DNA from: Capronia americana
Lineage: Eukaryota; Ascomycota; Eurotiomycetes; Chaetothyriales; Herpotrichiellaceae
Direction of reading: 5' to 3'
Assembly: GCA_016110215.1 (NCBI GenBank)
Contig: JADWQD010000022.1
Coordinates: 186,001-250,000, forward strand
Length of the DNA: 64,000 bases
Positions within the stretch are counted from its first letter, which is position 1; each line of letters starts with the position of its first letter. A program made the translations under genes and the position numbers. This document shows, piece after piece, positions 34,224-45,367 of the stretch. Below the pieces are notes generated by a model. The model saw only the letters and a program-made list of their open reading frames with translations. It ran no database searches and was not told where the DNA came from.

Positions 34224-35043
34224 CTGGTGTCGACGGAGTGGTGGTGACTTCTTCTCAGGTCTGCGCTGTTGTCTGTTTACGAATGAGCCGGGGACTACAT
34301 ACAGTCTTGTGCGCTGGGGAAATCTTCTGAACGTACCGTATTGCGCAAGTGGGCGGCACCCTATCCCATCAGCATAGCTATATATTATCTCGTGCCCTCT
34401 CGCACAAGGCTGCCTGCAATTCTGATGACAAAAGAGTCCTCAGTGCACTCACTTACTTTGTTGCGCCGCGGGCACGGAGGATCAAGATTATCCTAGTGCA
34501 CTGCGTTGTTTCCACCACTACAATTCGTGTCTGTGCATGACTCCTCCGATTCTTCAATCCTCCTAGCCCCCTTATCCTACCCGCTTGTAGAGCTCGAGAT
34601 TTCTCTCCATCGACCCAACCAGTGTCATGCTAGACCCGATTTTGCTCTTCCATGCCGGAGTGAGAGTTGAGTGGTCGCGGATAATCTTCACGCACGACCC
34701 CCCTTGTCTGGGCATTCGGGCCGGAACGCCCATCATAAATCGTCGGCCCCGCGGCTATATGCTCCGGGGCCGGGGCCGGATTTACCCCCTCGAACTCCCG
34801 ACGACCCATGACATACAGTACCCTTCCATAACAGGAAAGAGAGTGCGTCCCCGCTTTTCGACCTCCCAAGCCTGGGGAGAGGACGCCGTGGCAAAAATCC
34901 TTAGCGGCCCCTTCATTTGTGCGCTATCCATCACCTCACATCAAGCACGGCTTCATTGTGTGCTTGTGTGGACATGGTTCGAATTGCAGACTGGGGTGAA
35001 CAACATCTCGATTACTCGGTCGGAATTAAAGCTACCTAATCTA
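34224..35043. other. Intergenic region
   Basis: No gene supported; contains TATCCTA motifs near 34488 and 34570. Confidence 0.4.
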
Positions 35044-36821
35044 CTATGCAAGACTCTTGTAGCCTTTCAGCCCGTGCTCCTTGACATCTCGAAGCACTTT
35101 CCGGTAGTTCGCCAGGCCGCCAAAGTAGAACATGACGGCAGGCTTCTTCCCTGGCACGTTTGCGCCAAAGATCCACGAGTCGGTCTTGCGGAAGAGGCTG
35201 GAAGCACTCAGCTTGTCACATAGGTCGGTCCATTCATCCTCGGCATCGGTGGTTGCTTCAATGGCGATGATGTTGGCAGCAGAACGGCTGGACTCGTCGT
35301 GCCCGTTTGTCAGTGTTGGTGTGGTCGTAGCATGGTTGTCGCCGTTGACAGGACGGTCGGAGGCATCTGCGGGGCCGGCGGCGGCAGCAGCCATCTTCTC
35401 CGCCGTCTGGATCAGATCGGAAATGAACTCGACCTGAGTCTCGATGGTCGGAGGCAGGTTTGTGAAAGGCCCGTTGGGGCCCAGGATCATAAACATGTTT
35501 GGGAAATTCGGGACCGAGATGCCCAGGTATGAAGTTGGGCCGGCCTTGCTCCAGTGGTCCTTGAGGCTGGCCCCTTGCCGGCCTCGGATCTTGACGCGGG
35601 TGTAGTTGCCGTCCACGGCGTCGAACCCAGTGGCGAATATGATGACATCAAGCTCATGGACCTTGCCGTCGCTGGTCTTGATCCCCGTCTCCGTGATCTC
35701 CGTGATGGGCGTTTCCTTCAGAGAGACCAGGGCCACGTTGTCTCGATTGAAGGTCTCGTAGTAGCCCGAATCGCAGAGGGGCCGGCGAGCGTAATAGTCG
35801 TGCGGGATCAGCTTGCGCGCCGTCTCCGGGTCCTTGACAGTCGCACGGATCTTGCGTCGGATGAATTCGGCCGCGGCGTGGTTGGCCGCCTCGTCGGACG
35901 CGATGTCGCAGAAGGTCCAAAACATGAACTTGAACCCGCCTCCCATCTGCCAGGCCTGTTCGAAGATTCGCTCGCGCTCCTCTGCGCTGACGCTCGACAT
36001 GGGCCGCGTACTCTCCTCAAAGCCGAACGCGAACATGCTATTTTTGGCCTTTTCCCAGATCTCCTCGTACCGCTCGTTGACGTCCTTGCGATAGTCGGGA
36101 TGCACCTCTCGATCTCCGCTGGGGACACTGTACTGCGGCGTCCGCTGGAAGCTGACCAGCTGTTTGGCAACTTGCGCAACGCTGATGATCACCTGGACGC
36201 CCGTCGATCCGTTTCCGATCACGCCCACTCGTTTGCCGGCCAAGTCGAGCCCCTCGGGCCACCGGGCGGTGTGGTGGATTTCTCCTTTGAAGGTCTCAAT
36301 GCCTGGGATGTCCGGGAGATTCTGTCGCGACAGGAGCCCGAGCGCCGTCACCAAGTATTTGCATTTGAAGACCTGGCCGGTCGACACCTCGACCACCCAA
36401 AGCTGTTCACAGTCATCCCACTGGGCGCTGGTGAGCTCTGTTCGGAATTGGAAGTACTGTCGCAGCTGGTGGCGTTCAACAACGTGGCGTAGGTATGCCA
36501 GCACCTCCGGCCCTTGGATGTAGTGGCGCTGCCATGGGTACGACCGGAGGTCTTCGAGATCCCACGAATATCGATACAGGAACGATTCGGTGCTGCGCTT
36601 TGGTGGTCAGATCTTCCACGGGTTTTGGGCCAGGGCTGGGTGAGATAGACTTACTCTGACATTGCGCCAGGGTATCGATTCCAATACCATGTTCCACCGA
36701 CATCATCCGCCACGTCGATCGCCTTGACGGTCAGGTTTTGATCCAGCAACTTCTTCAACTGATAGATCCCCCCAAATCCGGCGCCCACGATGAGCGCATC
36801 AAGGTATTGGATGTCCATCAT
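35044..36821 (-). CDS. FAD-dependent Baeyer-Villiger monooxygenase
   Basis: Model complement(join(35044..36592, 36655..36821)), 571 residues. The 62-nt intron (GTAAGT...GCGCAG) joins GAMSD to TESFLYRY, a conserved family junction. These enzymes use NADPH and O2 to turn ketones into esters or lactones. Seen: FAD Rossmann motif GAGFGG at residues 13-18; GGTWYWNRYPGA; the Baeyer-Villiger fingerprint FxGxxxHxxxW at 157-167 (FKGEIHHTARW); NADPH Rossmann motif GNGSTG at 182-187; and ATGFD near the C-terminal part. A hydrophilic Ala/Asn/Thr-rich insert (about 470-515, with NGHDESSRS) lies before the final domain. All key motifs are intact, so it should be active. Its neighbours are an acyl-CoA ligase and remnants of an aldehyde dehydrogenase and an SDR, fitting ketone or cyclic-alcohol breakdown. 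Confidence 0.95.
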
Positions 36822-37426
36822 CTTGTAATAATCACGCAGCTACGATTCGAGGACGAGATGTTGCAAGTGATGCGAATGCAATTCCCAACAGACGGCAAGA
36901 AAGGCAGGCAGGGGGAGATGACAGTGTTGGTTCCTCGAAGGGTTTTAAACCCTGACCTGATGCAGTCCAGAACTTAATCCCTCCCTCTACAATACCCATG
37001 TAGGTTGGCCTCTCGCACTGGATCACTCCCAATGCGAACCACAGTCACACACAGCCCATCCCCACCAATACTCCGCGATGCTTGTGGGGGAAGGCAAAAG
37101 GTTCCCTTTCCCCCCTCCCTGGGGAGCAGATAGCATCACAGAGGCCGTGTCTCTAATGCCGCGGGAGGGATTCATATCCCGAGACGATACAACACCCGGG
37201 TCGGAAGCTTGGACGGTTTTGCCACCGGCTATATGCGGGTGCTCATGCCACGAGAGATCGGTTTTTCTTTCGCAGTCCCGTACATCGCCGTCCGCCGCGG
37301 CCGGCAGAGCAAGTCTAGGTTTCGTGAAAGGAAGAAAGTTGGGGGGAACGTGTTTTCTGGGGGGGGAGAATTCGTAGTCCGCGATTCGTCTTGATGATTG
37401 AAGATTCAGGCGCAAGGTATGGGCAG
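36822..37426. other. Intergenic region upstream of the monooxygenase
   Basis: Promoter region of the minus-strand monooxygenase; no coding sequence recognised before the dehydrogenase remnant. Confidence 0.45.
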
Positions 37427-37600
37427 CTATAGATCACCCATGGTTACACTCTTGATAATCTGATATTCGGCCAGGCCATACTTGCTGCCCTCTTTGCCGT
37501 AGTTGGACTCCTTGACACCGCCGAACGGACACCCAGCTTCTGCAATCCTGGCCGTATTTTACCCCACCATGCCCACCTGTCGAGCCTCGGCCACGCGAAG
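37427..37600 (-). pseudogene. C-terminal remnant of an aldehyde dehydrogenase (succinate-semialdehyde dehydrogenase type)
   Basis: Read on the minus strand, about 57 codons match the end of the family: RVAEA...VGMVG, an in-frame TAA, N-TARIAEAG, then PFGGVKESNYGKEGSKYGL and AEYQIIKSVTM, ending with TAG at 37427-37429. VGMVG-x-N and PFGGVKESGYG are diagnostic of NAD(P)-aldehyde dehydrogenases of the SSADH group. No catalytic Cys or Glu region is found upstream, and a TGA closes the frame before 37606, so only the last tenth of the gene survives. The stop codon falls between the Gly and Asn of the conserved VGMVG-x-N segment. Confidence 0.82.
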
Positions 37601-37801
37601 CGATCAGGAGCAAGGATGTCAAACGTTCACCTTGTAGAATTCTCAGATTGATCCATCACCTGCCCTTCAACTGATTTAGTTGCTGATTGACCGAGATGTG
37701 CGCGAGAGAAGCTTTGAGTGTTGACAGGTAATGTAATTCCGCGGGAAGGACAAGCGATCCCTAGTCGTGTGGTACGTACCCGAACCGCGGCTGGCTCCTG
37801 A

Positions 37802-38119
37802 TCAAGCAATGGAATGGATTGAATCGGGTTGAATTGAGTGACGAGAAGCGTCTGTGCCTAGCCGCTGAAAGTGACAAGCTATTCTCCTCCCGTTGATCTG
37901 GCTGACTAGGGAGTCAATGCCTGGCTTGTTGGGCGCGACATCGTTAATGGTCACCGCGTAACCATCGGCGGCGAGATGCTGGGCAATCGCTTTACCTCTT
38001 TGCACTCATGATAATGTCAGTCTATGATCCAATCGCCAGCGCAACACCAACGACGCGTGACCTTCTTAGGGAGATGGAGGACCTTACATGCCCCGGCTTG
38101 ATCCCGTTACGATTGCCAT
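37802..38119 (-). pseudogene. 5' remnant of a short-chain dehydrogenase (diacetyl-reductase-like)
   Basis: Exons 38088..38119 and 37997 down to 37802, split by an intron with a GTAAGG donor, CTGAC branch-like site and AAAG acceptor. Splicing restores the cofactor motif TGSSRGIGKAIAQ, followed by HLAADGYAVTINDVA, typical of NAD-dependent diacetyl reductases and related SDRs. The frame then drifts into unrelated sequence and stops after about 75 residues, against roughly 260 in the family. The NAG, Ser and YxxxK regions are absent. It lies 0.2 kb from the aldehyde dehydrogenase remnant, same strand, suggesting that one deletion joined the front of one gene to the back of another. Confidence 0.75.
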
Positions 38120-38963
38120 TCTCCTGGCTGTGGCACTTCCCATCATCCTTTTGAAGACACCCACTGTCGGACTCCGGCAGATGGCCGTAAAAGTTCGTGT
38201 TGTTACCGCCATAGCTGACCTCCCTGTGGTGCGAATTTGATAACGCGTTGGGAGCAGGAAGGTATCCAGAGCCACGGGCTTTCACTGCAATATCAATTCA
38301 GCATAGCCGTCCGGGCAATGGCCGCCTCGCAGATACAGCCCCACAAACGTGTGACATGACTTTTCTCGTCCTTTCCAAAATTCTTCTTTGGGTAGGGGCA
38401 GAGATCTTCCCCACGGGACGACTCCCGCGCTTGGATGAGCGAGATATCGCCCGCGGGACCCGGGTATATGGCTACCGTATGATCGGGTAAGTCCACATAT
38501 TTCTGGGGATCTGGCGCAGGTAGAATCCGATTCGCCCGTACATAATGCCAAGCTTTGCCGCCCGCTGCAGGGTTCAGCCTCGCCAAGGTGCGGTAAATCC
38601 ACGGCTGGCTCACCCTCCTTCGGGGACACCGGTGACGCCGCCCTATGCTCACTCTGTGACAGACTGGCCAACGAGGGGCAAGTACTGCGCCGTTGTCTAC
38701 GGCGGATCGTTTGCTCATTATGCCTCCATCGATCACGATCGTCATGCTCGACTTCACTGCCACGAAGCAATTGTACAAATCCTTGCCTCAAATGAAACTG
38801 TGTCTGCATGGTAGCTGCCATGGTTGCAACTGACATCGATCGCTCCTTCATCGCTGCCAAAATCTTTCTTGTGCCTCACCGATAACCACGCGCACGCGCA
38901 CGCCCACACAATTCGAAACCTGTTCACCGTTTTTATTGGGATTCCTCCCTTCTCGTTCGCGCG
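38120..38963. other. Intergenic region, possible further remnants
   Basis: Minus-strand frames of up to 192 codons cross this stretch but none shows a family motif. The last 60 bases before 38964 are probably LSM1 leader. Confidence 0.4.
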
Positions 38964-39665
38964 ATGGAGCACCTCTCACTGACCGACCCTCCCGCGCACC
39001 CTTCGTCGCCACAGAGACAGGCCCATTTACAACAGCACCCGCATCAGCAGCAGAATGCAGTATTTCCGGGCCCGTCTCCGGCCCAAGGTGCCCCTCAACT
39101 TCCCCCGCAGATGTTCACCACGGCAGCACAATTACTCGATCTAACAGATAGTACGTGTGGAAAAAGGAGAGCTCTCAATCCCCGGGGGAGACCGGTTTAG
39201 TTTAAAGAGGCTCTCAGTCTAACTCAAATATGATTAGAGAAACTTCTCCTCGTCCTCCGTGACGGGCGCAAAATCTTCGGCGTCCTCCGCAGTTGGGACC
39301 AATTCGCCAACCTTGTGCTCACCGAGACGAGAGAGCGGTATTTCGTGACGGTCCCGCCCTCGGTCTCGACGAATCCACACACCGACAGCACGCTCACGCC
39401 TTCGGAGTCGCAGCAGCACGCGCGGAACCTCTACTGCGATATCCCCCGCGGGACGTTTCTAGTCAGAGGCGAGAATGTGCTCCTGCTGGGAGAGGTGGAT
39501 CTCGACAAGGATGATGAGCCGCCTCCGGGTTACGAGGAGGGGGATGTAGAAGAGGTGTTCCGCTTGCAGAAGCAGGCCGAAGGGGAGAGGAAAAGGAAAG
39601 ATAAAGCGAGGGCGAAGAGAACTGCATGGAGGGATCCCGAGGGGAGTGGGGAAGTGCTTTTTTAA
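38964..39665 (+). CDS. LSM1: Sm-like protein Lsm1
   Basis: Model join(38964..39150, 39238..39665), 204 residues. The 87-nt intron (GTACGT...GATTAG) joins LLDLTD to KKLLLVLRDGRKIFG. Lsm1 is the subunit that defines the cytoplasmic Lsm1-7/Pat1 ring, which binds oligoadenylated mRNA ends and promotes decapping in P-bodies. Sm motif 1 is KKLLLVLRDGRKIFGVLRSW-DQFANLVL, and Sm motif 2 is around RGTFLVRGENVLLLGEVD. The family then has a charged C-terminal helix, here DEPPPGYEEGDVEEVFRLQKQ with a basic KRKDKARAKR end. The N-terminus is extended by about 55 Gln/Pro/His-rich residues, as in other filamentous fungi. The protein works in the same mRNA-decay route as the Vts1 gene also in this window; the two are not adjacent. 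Confidence 0.95.
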
Positions 39666-40455
39666 AAGTCGTCTGGGAGAGACGGTGCGCGTTGTATGGG
39701 GGATGAAGAACTCAACCAATCCCCCCCGCTGTGCTGAGGGCGTAACGAAGAAGGTTTCTCTTCTCTGCGAATCGGTGGCAGACTATGGACTGAAGCTTAA
39801 GTTGCCGTCCGTCTGCTTTGCATGCACGTCCATAATAGGGGACGGAACAATGCATGCAATCGTCTCGGGGCGTCGCGCCACGCCAATATGAATTATATTC
39901 GTAGTGCAGCGAGATCGGGCCGCAAGGGGAAAGGAGAAAAGCAGCAGGAAACAGACCAAGAGCAGAATATTGTGAAATGCTCGTCTGGGTCAATGAAAGG
40001 CCAGCTGAATTGGCATGGCTGCCATAGCATCTACAGTATTGCCGAGTCTGGCCACATTTGGACAACTGATCATTCCACGAGTACAGCCTGGCAACGTCCT
40101 GTGCTGTATCATGCTACGTGTTTTGACTTTTGACTCTCCTGGCTCCTGACCGACGCGTGAAACACGCCTTCAGCTCACTGGCCGGATGGGAGCGATTGGT
40201 CCTGTGTGCGGTGCACCACTTGCATCGTCCTTCTGCCGTTGTGAGGTGAGGTGAGGTGGCTGGCTAGATACACGCATAACCCACCCAGTCGATTAGAGGT
40301 CGTGCGGGATGCTCAGTCGGGATCATAAGTCTCCTTTTTTTCTGCACTCCAGCTCACGATCCAGCTCACACTCATGCTCACGCCATGGTCATTCCCCGGC
40401 TTGCATGTTCGTTCTCCGTCACGTACGTCACGATGACGTCGTCGTCGTCGTCTCT
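39666..40455. other. Intergenic region between convergent genes
   Basis: 3' flanks of LSM1 and of the membrane protein gene. A short GTGAG repeat lies near 40240-40258. No gene seen. Confidence 0.45.
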
Positions 40456-42026
40456 TCAACTACTCTCCAACCTAGCCAGCCAGTTGACGACCATCATGGC
40501 CTGGGTGAGGGCGACTTTTTCGCCAAACCGCACGCCATCCCACGTGTTCGCCTGGACGGTCAGGTTCCACATGCCCAGGGCCTCGACGTCATTGTCCTCG
40601 GCGACGCGGCGGAGCTGGCGGTCAAAGTCCCAGATCTCCTGGTTGCCCTTGCGGCCGCGGATGTCGGTGTGGCCGCTGGCGGTCGGTCCGATCCACAGCA
40701 TGGGCGTCTTGCGGTGGGACTGGTCTGCCAGGGCGAGGAACTCTTCCAGACTGGAGACGGCGGCGTCTGCATTGGCGGTCGCGGGGGAGAGGGAGTGGAT
40801 CACCGGGACGGGATGGTAGTTCGATCGCTTCTCGCGGGGGGCGAGGGCCTTGAACTTGTCGACCACCGACTGCGGTGCCGGGGAAGAGGTCACGCGGAGG
40901 AAGGCGTGCGGAGTGCGGGCGCAGAGGTAGGGTGTTTCGATCTTGCCTGCGGTGACGGTGCCTAGGTCGTCGCTGGACGTGACCAAGTGCGCGGCGCACG
41001 TCGTCGACATGAATTGGTTGTCGCAGCTGCATTGGCGGCGGGTGTGCTGGTCCAATTCCCAGGTCTTGAGGGCCCCGTGACTGAGATCTCGTCGCAGGAG
41101 GATGTCCAGGCCCGTGTAGATGGGTTGGAGGCTGTCATCGCCGACGAAGATGACGGCAGAGAAGCGTTCCAGGATCATGCAGATCTCTTCCGCCGAATAC
41201 CAGCGGTAGTGGCAGCCTGCGATGAAGTCAGATGGTGGTCAAAAGAGGAGATTGGGCTGAGAGTTCGAACCTCGGGGAAAGTAAGGTGTGTCAAACCCGA
41301 CTCGACCTCCGCTTGACATGGCTTCGAGAAGATCCTTGCGGCGGGGGCAGTAGCCATTGTGAGAGACTTGGGAGACGTCGTGGCCGAGGGGCGCGTAGAG
41401 ATCTGCCATGCGGATGTTGCACTCAGAGTAGCCTTGGAAGCCATTGAAGTAGCTGCAGTTAACCCGGTATTAGTTTCTCGGAGTTGGCCCTGATTTTAAA
41501 TCTCAAATGAGACTCACTTGCTCAGATCAGAAGCCTGATGTGGCACTCTGTCCGACTGCCCTGCCAGTGACCAGTGGCCACGGATTGGCAACAAACACCA
41601 CGCCAGGTACAGAATCAGACACAACCAGAAACAGGAGACGACGTGGTACATGAACTTGGGGAAGTTGAGGTCGCGGATATGGTTGTCCCAAACCTCCGCC
41701 GCTGCCCAGTACGCTTGGGTGAGCACTGGTGGTTGCTGTGCGTAGCGAGCCTCGAGAAGGTCGTCGTCACGCTTCGCAGCAGCGTCGACTGGACGGGTTG
41801 CAGCTGGAGTCCGAGTCATGGTCGTTTCGTGCAGATGGAGGTTGTCGTCGTGCTTCTCGGCTTCGATCTGAAATCCGGGGACTGCGCTCTTGCTCGAGTT
41901 TGGAGGGATAAGTGGCTCAGAAACAACCGGGAAACCGGCGTCGTTGTGAGTCTCAGTAATGGCATGGAAATTCACAGCCAAGGTCACTGCCTCCGAGTGA
42001 ATTTGAAGCTCTGCAGCGTCAGCCAT
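40456..42026 (-). CDS. Single-pass membrane protein with a GDS-like (SGNH/PC-esterase-like) domain
   Basis: Model complement(join(40456..41216, 41271..41452, 41518..42026)), 483 residues. Both introns (65 and 54 nt) restore a continuous domain: ...LSN-YFNGFQGYSECNIRMADLYAPLG, and PYFPRG-CHYRWYSAEEICMILERF. An N-terminal cytosolic part of about 125 residues is followed by one hydrophobic segment at 127-147 (FMYHVVSCFWLCLILYLAW) and a lumenal domain. This has FVGDDSLQ near residue 254, comparable to the nucleophile block of GDS/PC-esterases, and a WDFDRQL...MWNLTVQAN end with two closely spaced cysteines (CSC) in between. A type II Golgi or ER membrane topology is inferred. Related fungal proteins are uncharacterised; a role in acylating or deacylating glycans is only a possibility. 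Confidence 0.8.
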
Positions 42027-43989
42027 ATTACACGTTGACGACTAAGCGACCACAGTGTCTCTGTACAAAGCGTGCAAACGCGCCGGGATGGAAGTGATGA
42101 TAAAGCGGAGACAGTGGTGGAAAGATGATGTCGTGGTCAGTTTTGACGACAATCACAAGAGTGTAACTTCTCTCTTTCAGCAAACGAATATGTTCGTACC
42201 TCAAGTCTCTTGGTTTGGTTTCCGAGGAAGGAACTGTTTGTTTTCTGCGCTCCGAATTCCTCCTGTGGCCGTCCCGTTCATTCACTTTTGACTCTTCAGC
42301 CTCGTCCATCAGCCTCGTCAGGGAGACACGCCATGATATGAAAGCCAGGGCTACTGGGCAACGGCCACTCGCTGGACGCATGCTTATGTTCTCCTGCCAT
42401 TTCTCCCTCAATCGTCCTGCCCAGTGACTTCTTGTCTGACCTCATTGAGTGTCACAGGGAGATATTGAAGGTTCAGGTATTCCCAGGCGTGAACGACAAG
42501 CCATGGAGACAAGGCAGTCCTCCACCTACGCATTTGGGCATCGCACTGGACTATATCGGTAGTAGAGACCGTGCAGATCTCCTATCATCCTTCAGATCTT
42601 CAGAATTACCAGAATCGCTTTCCTACGCGTAGGTGCAAGTGAGGTGGGGACAATGGAGCACCACGCTCCATGCTCCATGCGGCACAAACGATTCTGGTAC
42701 GCACATGTCTACTTACCAAGGAGACAGTAATAACCTGGAAGCGTGTTGCAGGGGTCCGGTTGTTCAGAAACAGTCATCAGTCCTTCTTTTGGTTGCGCAA
42801 GTCGAAGATCCGTACAAGGCCGCCAATATAGCTCGAGTGGCGAGCACAGCATGACCATGACGGCACCCAAGAGTATAGCAGCAGTGCTGGAAATTCTTCA
42901 AGCTTCTCAGCCATTGAGCAAACTTGGCAAACGGCTCTTGTGTCACTCCTTGTGCTTGATGCGTTGCAGCATGGTTGCCCGCCTGCTTGAAGGGAAAACG
43001 GGCGCAAACGAGTCAACACAAAGTTGTTCTCCCAGACGGTGTCCGCATCCAAAAGAGACTTGTGAGCCTTTGTGTCTTTGGCTACAAAATCAAGTATCTA
43101 GGGACGATACCTCGCATTGCCCGTGGCATTTCTGCGACCAACGATATATTATAACAGTCGCAGCATCCAGAGGCATCTTCTGTTCCTGGGCGTGGACGCT
43201 TTGGCCAGGCAGGACACTGATCGTGGACAAAGGAATACCGTGGCGGTGTGCTCCAATCACAGAAGATGGAGTCTTGATGACTGAACGCGTCCGAACGGCA
43301 ATACGCGCATAGTGATCGAATTTGCGGCGAGCGGGAGGATAACAACAGCGGGGAGTTCGGCAGTCCTTCGGGACGCAGAAGAATCGCCAGCAAGCTCGAG
43401 CCTCGTCGGACGGAACGACGCCGATGGGGCTTTCACACCGACGCCCGGAGCAAAGGGGAAAGCCAGAAAGGCTGGAGGGCAGGAAGGCTGACGCTGTCAG
43501 TCCCTAGGGCCGAGACCCAATCATTTCGGGGCCATTCACTCCACAATCAGGTGAATCGACAGCGCCTACTCCGAAGCGGCGGTGGCTCGTGTCCCTTGTC
43601 CCTCTCTTGCCCTCCACGGTTTGCGGGCAGCTGCTCACACGCACGAGTCACAAACTCGTCTCGTCACTTGCAGCTTCAGCTTTTCTTTTCCCGGTTGTGT
43701 TGCACAGCAGAGAATCTCCATTACTTCCACACCAGTTTTGAGGACTGGGCTTCTATCGCCAGAACGATCTCCTCGAGCTCACGGGCCAGCGTCCTGCGTC
43801 ATTGAGACATTGAGGCTGCCTCGGCACCCTTCAGTCGGAGAACATCGGACCTCGACTCCCACACGACTTACTGCTGCAGTTTCGAGTCACAATTGCCCGT
43901 CCTTGATTGCTGCTCTTCATACGCCGTTGCACGCCTTCAAGTTGTTCGTCCCTACTGAAGCAGGCCGTAAGGCCTGAACTTCATCCAAC
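42027..43989. other. Intergenic region between divergent genes
   Basis: About 2 kb without a recognisable gene. The final 400 bp before 43990 are C/T-rich and probably carry promoter and leader of the kinase gene. A local repeat of GCTCCATGC type lies near 42.66-42.68 kb. Confidence 0.45.
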
Positions 43990-45367
43990 ATGGTGTGGAA
44001 ACCTTCTGAGAAGCTCGTCCAAACCATTGCGCACTATGCGAGCTTCCCACCGACCGGGGTCAGTCTCCGACAGATGGTGCAGTTCGGCGACAAGCCTTCT
44101 GCTGGTATGTCATTTGTCGTACGCATCAACTGACAACCAATGCTGACTGTGTGTCAGGAACCCTGTTTCGTGCCTCTCAGTTCCTCTCCGAAGAGCTTCC
44201 AGTCCGTCTGGCGCACCGAGTAGAAGAGCTGCGGAAACTCCCAGATGGCCTCAATGACATGCCCTCGATCAAGAAGGTCAGAGACTGGTATGCTCAATCC
44301 TTCGAAGAGATCACCACCCTCCAGCGACCCAGTCTAGATATCTCCACCCGTGACCGCCTCTTGAATCCTCCCAAAAAACAAAGTACGAAACTGTCCGCCA
44401 CCACGCGGAATCCCAGCCTTAAAGACGACGGCAATGGCAAGAGTAGCATGAATTCGCGTCGCTACTTTGCTGCCCTCGACGACGGCAAGGAATGGCCTCC
44501 AGTCCTGTCCGAGTACAACCGCAAGTTCGCTCGGACGCTCGAGATCATCAAGAGAAGACACGACCCCGTCGTCACCACGGTGGCTCAGGGCATAAACGAG
44601 TGGAAGCGGAAACAACAACGAATGCAAATCGACTCCTCCATTCAATCCTTCCTCGACCGGTTCTACATGTCTCGCATCGGGATTCGCATGCTTATTGGGC
44701 AGCACATTGCGTTGACAGATCAGACCACCAACAAACACCCGAACTACGTGGGCATCATTTGCACCAAGACCAACGTCCGCGAATTGGCAGAGGAGGCGAT
44801 CGAGAATGCCCGGTTCGTGTGCGAGGACCACTACGGCTTGTTCGATGCCCCGAAAGTCCAACTCTTCTGTCCTCCCCACCTCAACTTTATGTACGTTCCC
44901 GGCCACTTGTCACACATGCTCTTCGAAACACTCAAGAACTCTCTCCGAGCCGTCGTCGAGACGCACGGTGCAGAAAAGGAAGAATTCCCAGTGACCAAAG
45001 TGATTGTTGCCGAGGGAAAGGAAGACATCACCATCAAAATCAGCGACGAAGGAGGCGGCATTCCAAGATCAGCCATTCCTCTCGTCTGGACATATATGTA
45101 CACTACCGTCGACACCACACCGGAGCTGGACCCGGGTTTTAATGCTAGTGACTTTAAGGCGCCGATGGCTGGATTTGGGTACGGGTTGCCACTTTCACGG
45201 TTGTATGCACGGTACTTCGGAGGGGATCTTAAGCTGATCTCCATGGAGGGGTACGTTCCTCGTTTCCGCCCAGGTTGTAGCCATTTGCTAACACGGTGTC
45301 TAGATATGGCACGGACGTCTACCTGCATCTCAACCGCCTCTCTTCTTCGGCAGAGCCTCTCCAATAA
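43990..45367 (+). CDS. Mitochondrial pyruvate (or branched-chain 2-oxoacid) dehydrogenase kinase
   Basis: Model join(43990..44104, 44158..45250, 45304..45367), 423 residues; both 53-nt introns restore conserved sequence (FGDKPSA-GTLFRASQFL and SMEG-YGTDVYLHLNRL). The enzyme phosphorylates the E1-alpha subunit and switches the complex off. Seen: the N-terminal helical domain with YASFPPTGVSLRQMVQFG and FLSEELPVRLAHR; a four-helix core with RIGIRMLIGQH; and the GHKL ATPase N-box (HMLFETLKNSLRA, about 291-303), G1 box DEGGGI (335-340) and G2 box GFGYGLPLSR (377-386). A hydrophilic insert around residues 105-140 is common in fungal members. The end at AEPLQ is early compared with mammalian PDKs, as is usual in yeast-type enzymes. 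The choice between pyruvate and branched-chain kinase leans to pyruvate because of the N-terminal motif. Confidence 0.93.

Noticed and set aside
35554..36492. 312-codon antisense frame opposite the monooxygenase
   Set aside because: Mirror frame of the intact BVMO gene with its FAD and NADPH motifs.
38282..38860. 192-codon minus-strand open frame
   Set aside because: No family motif, biased composition, overlapping a second frame of similar length; probably chance or decayed sequence.
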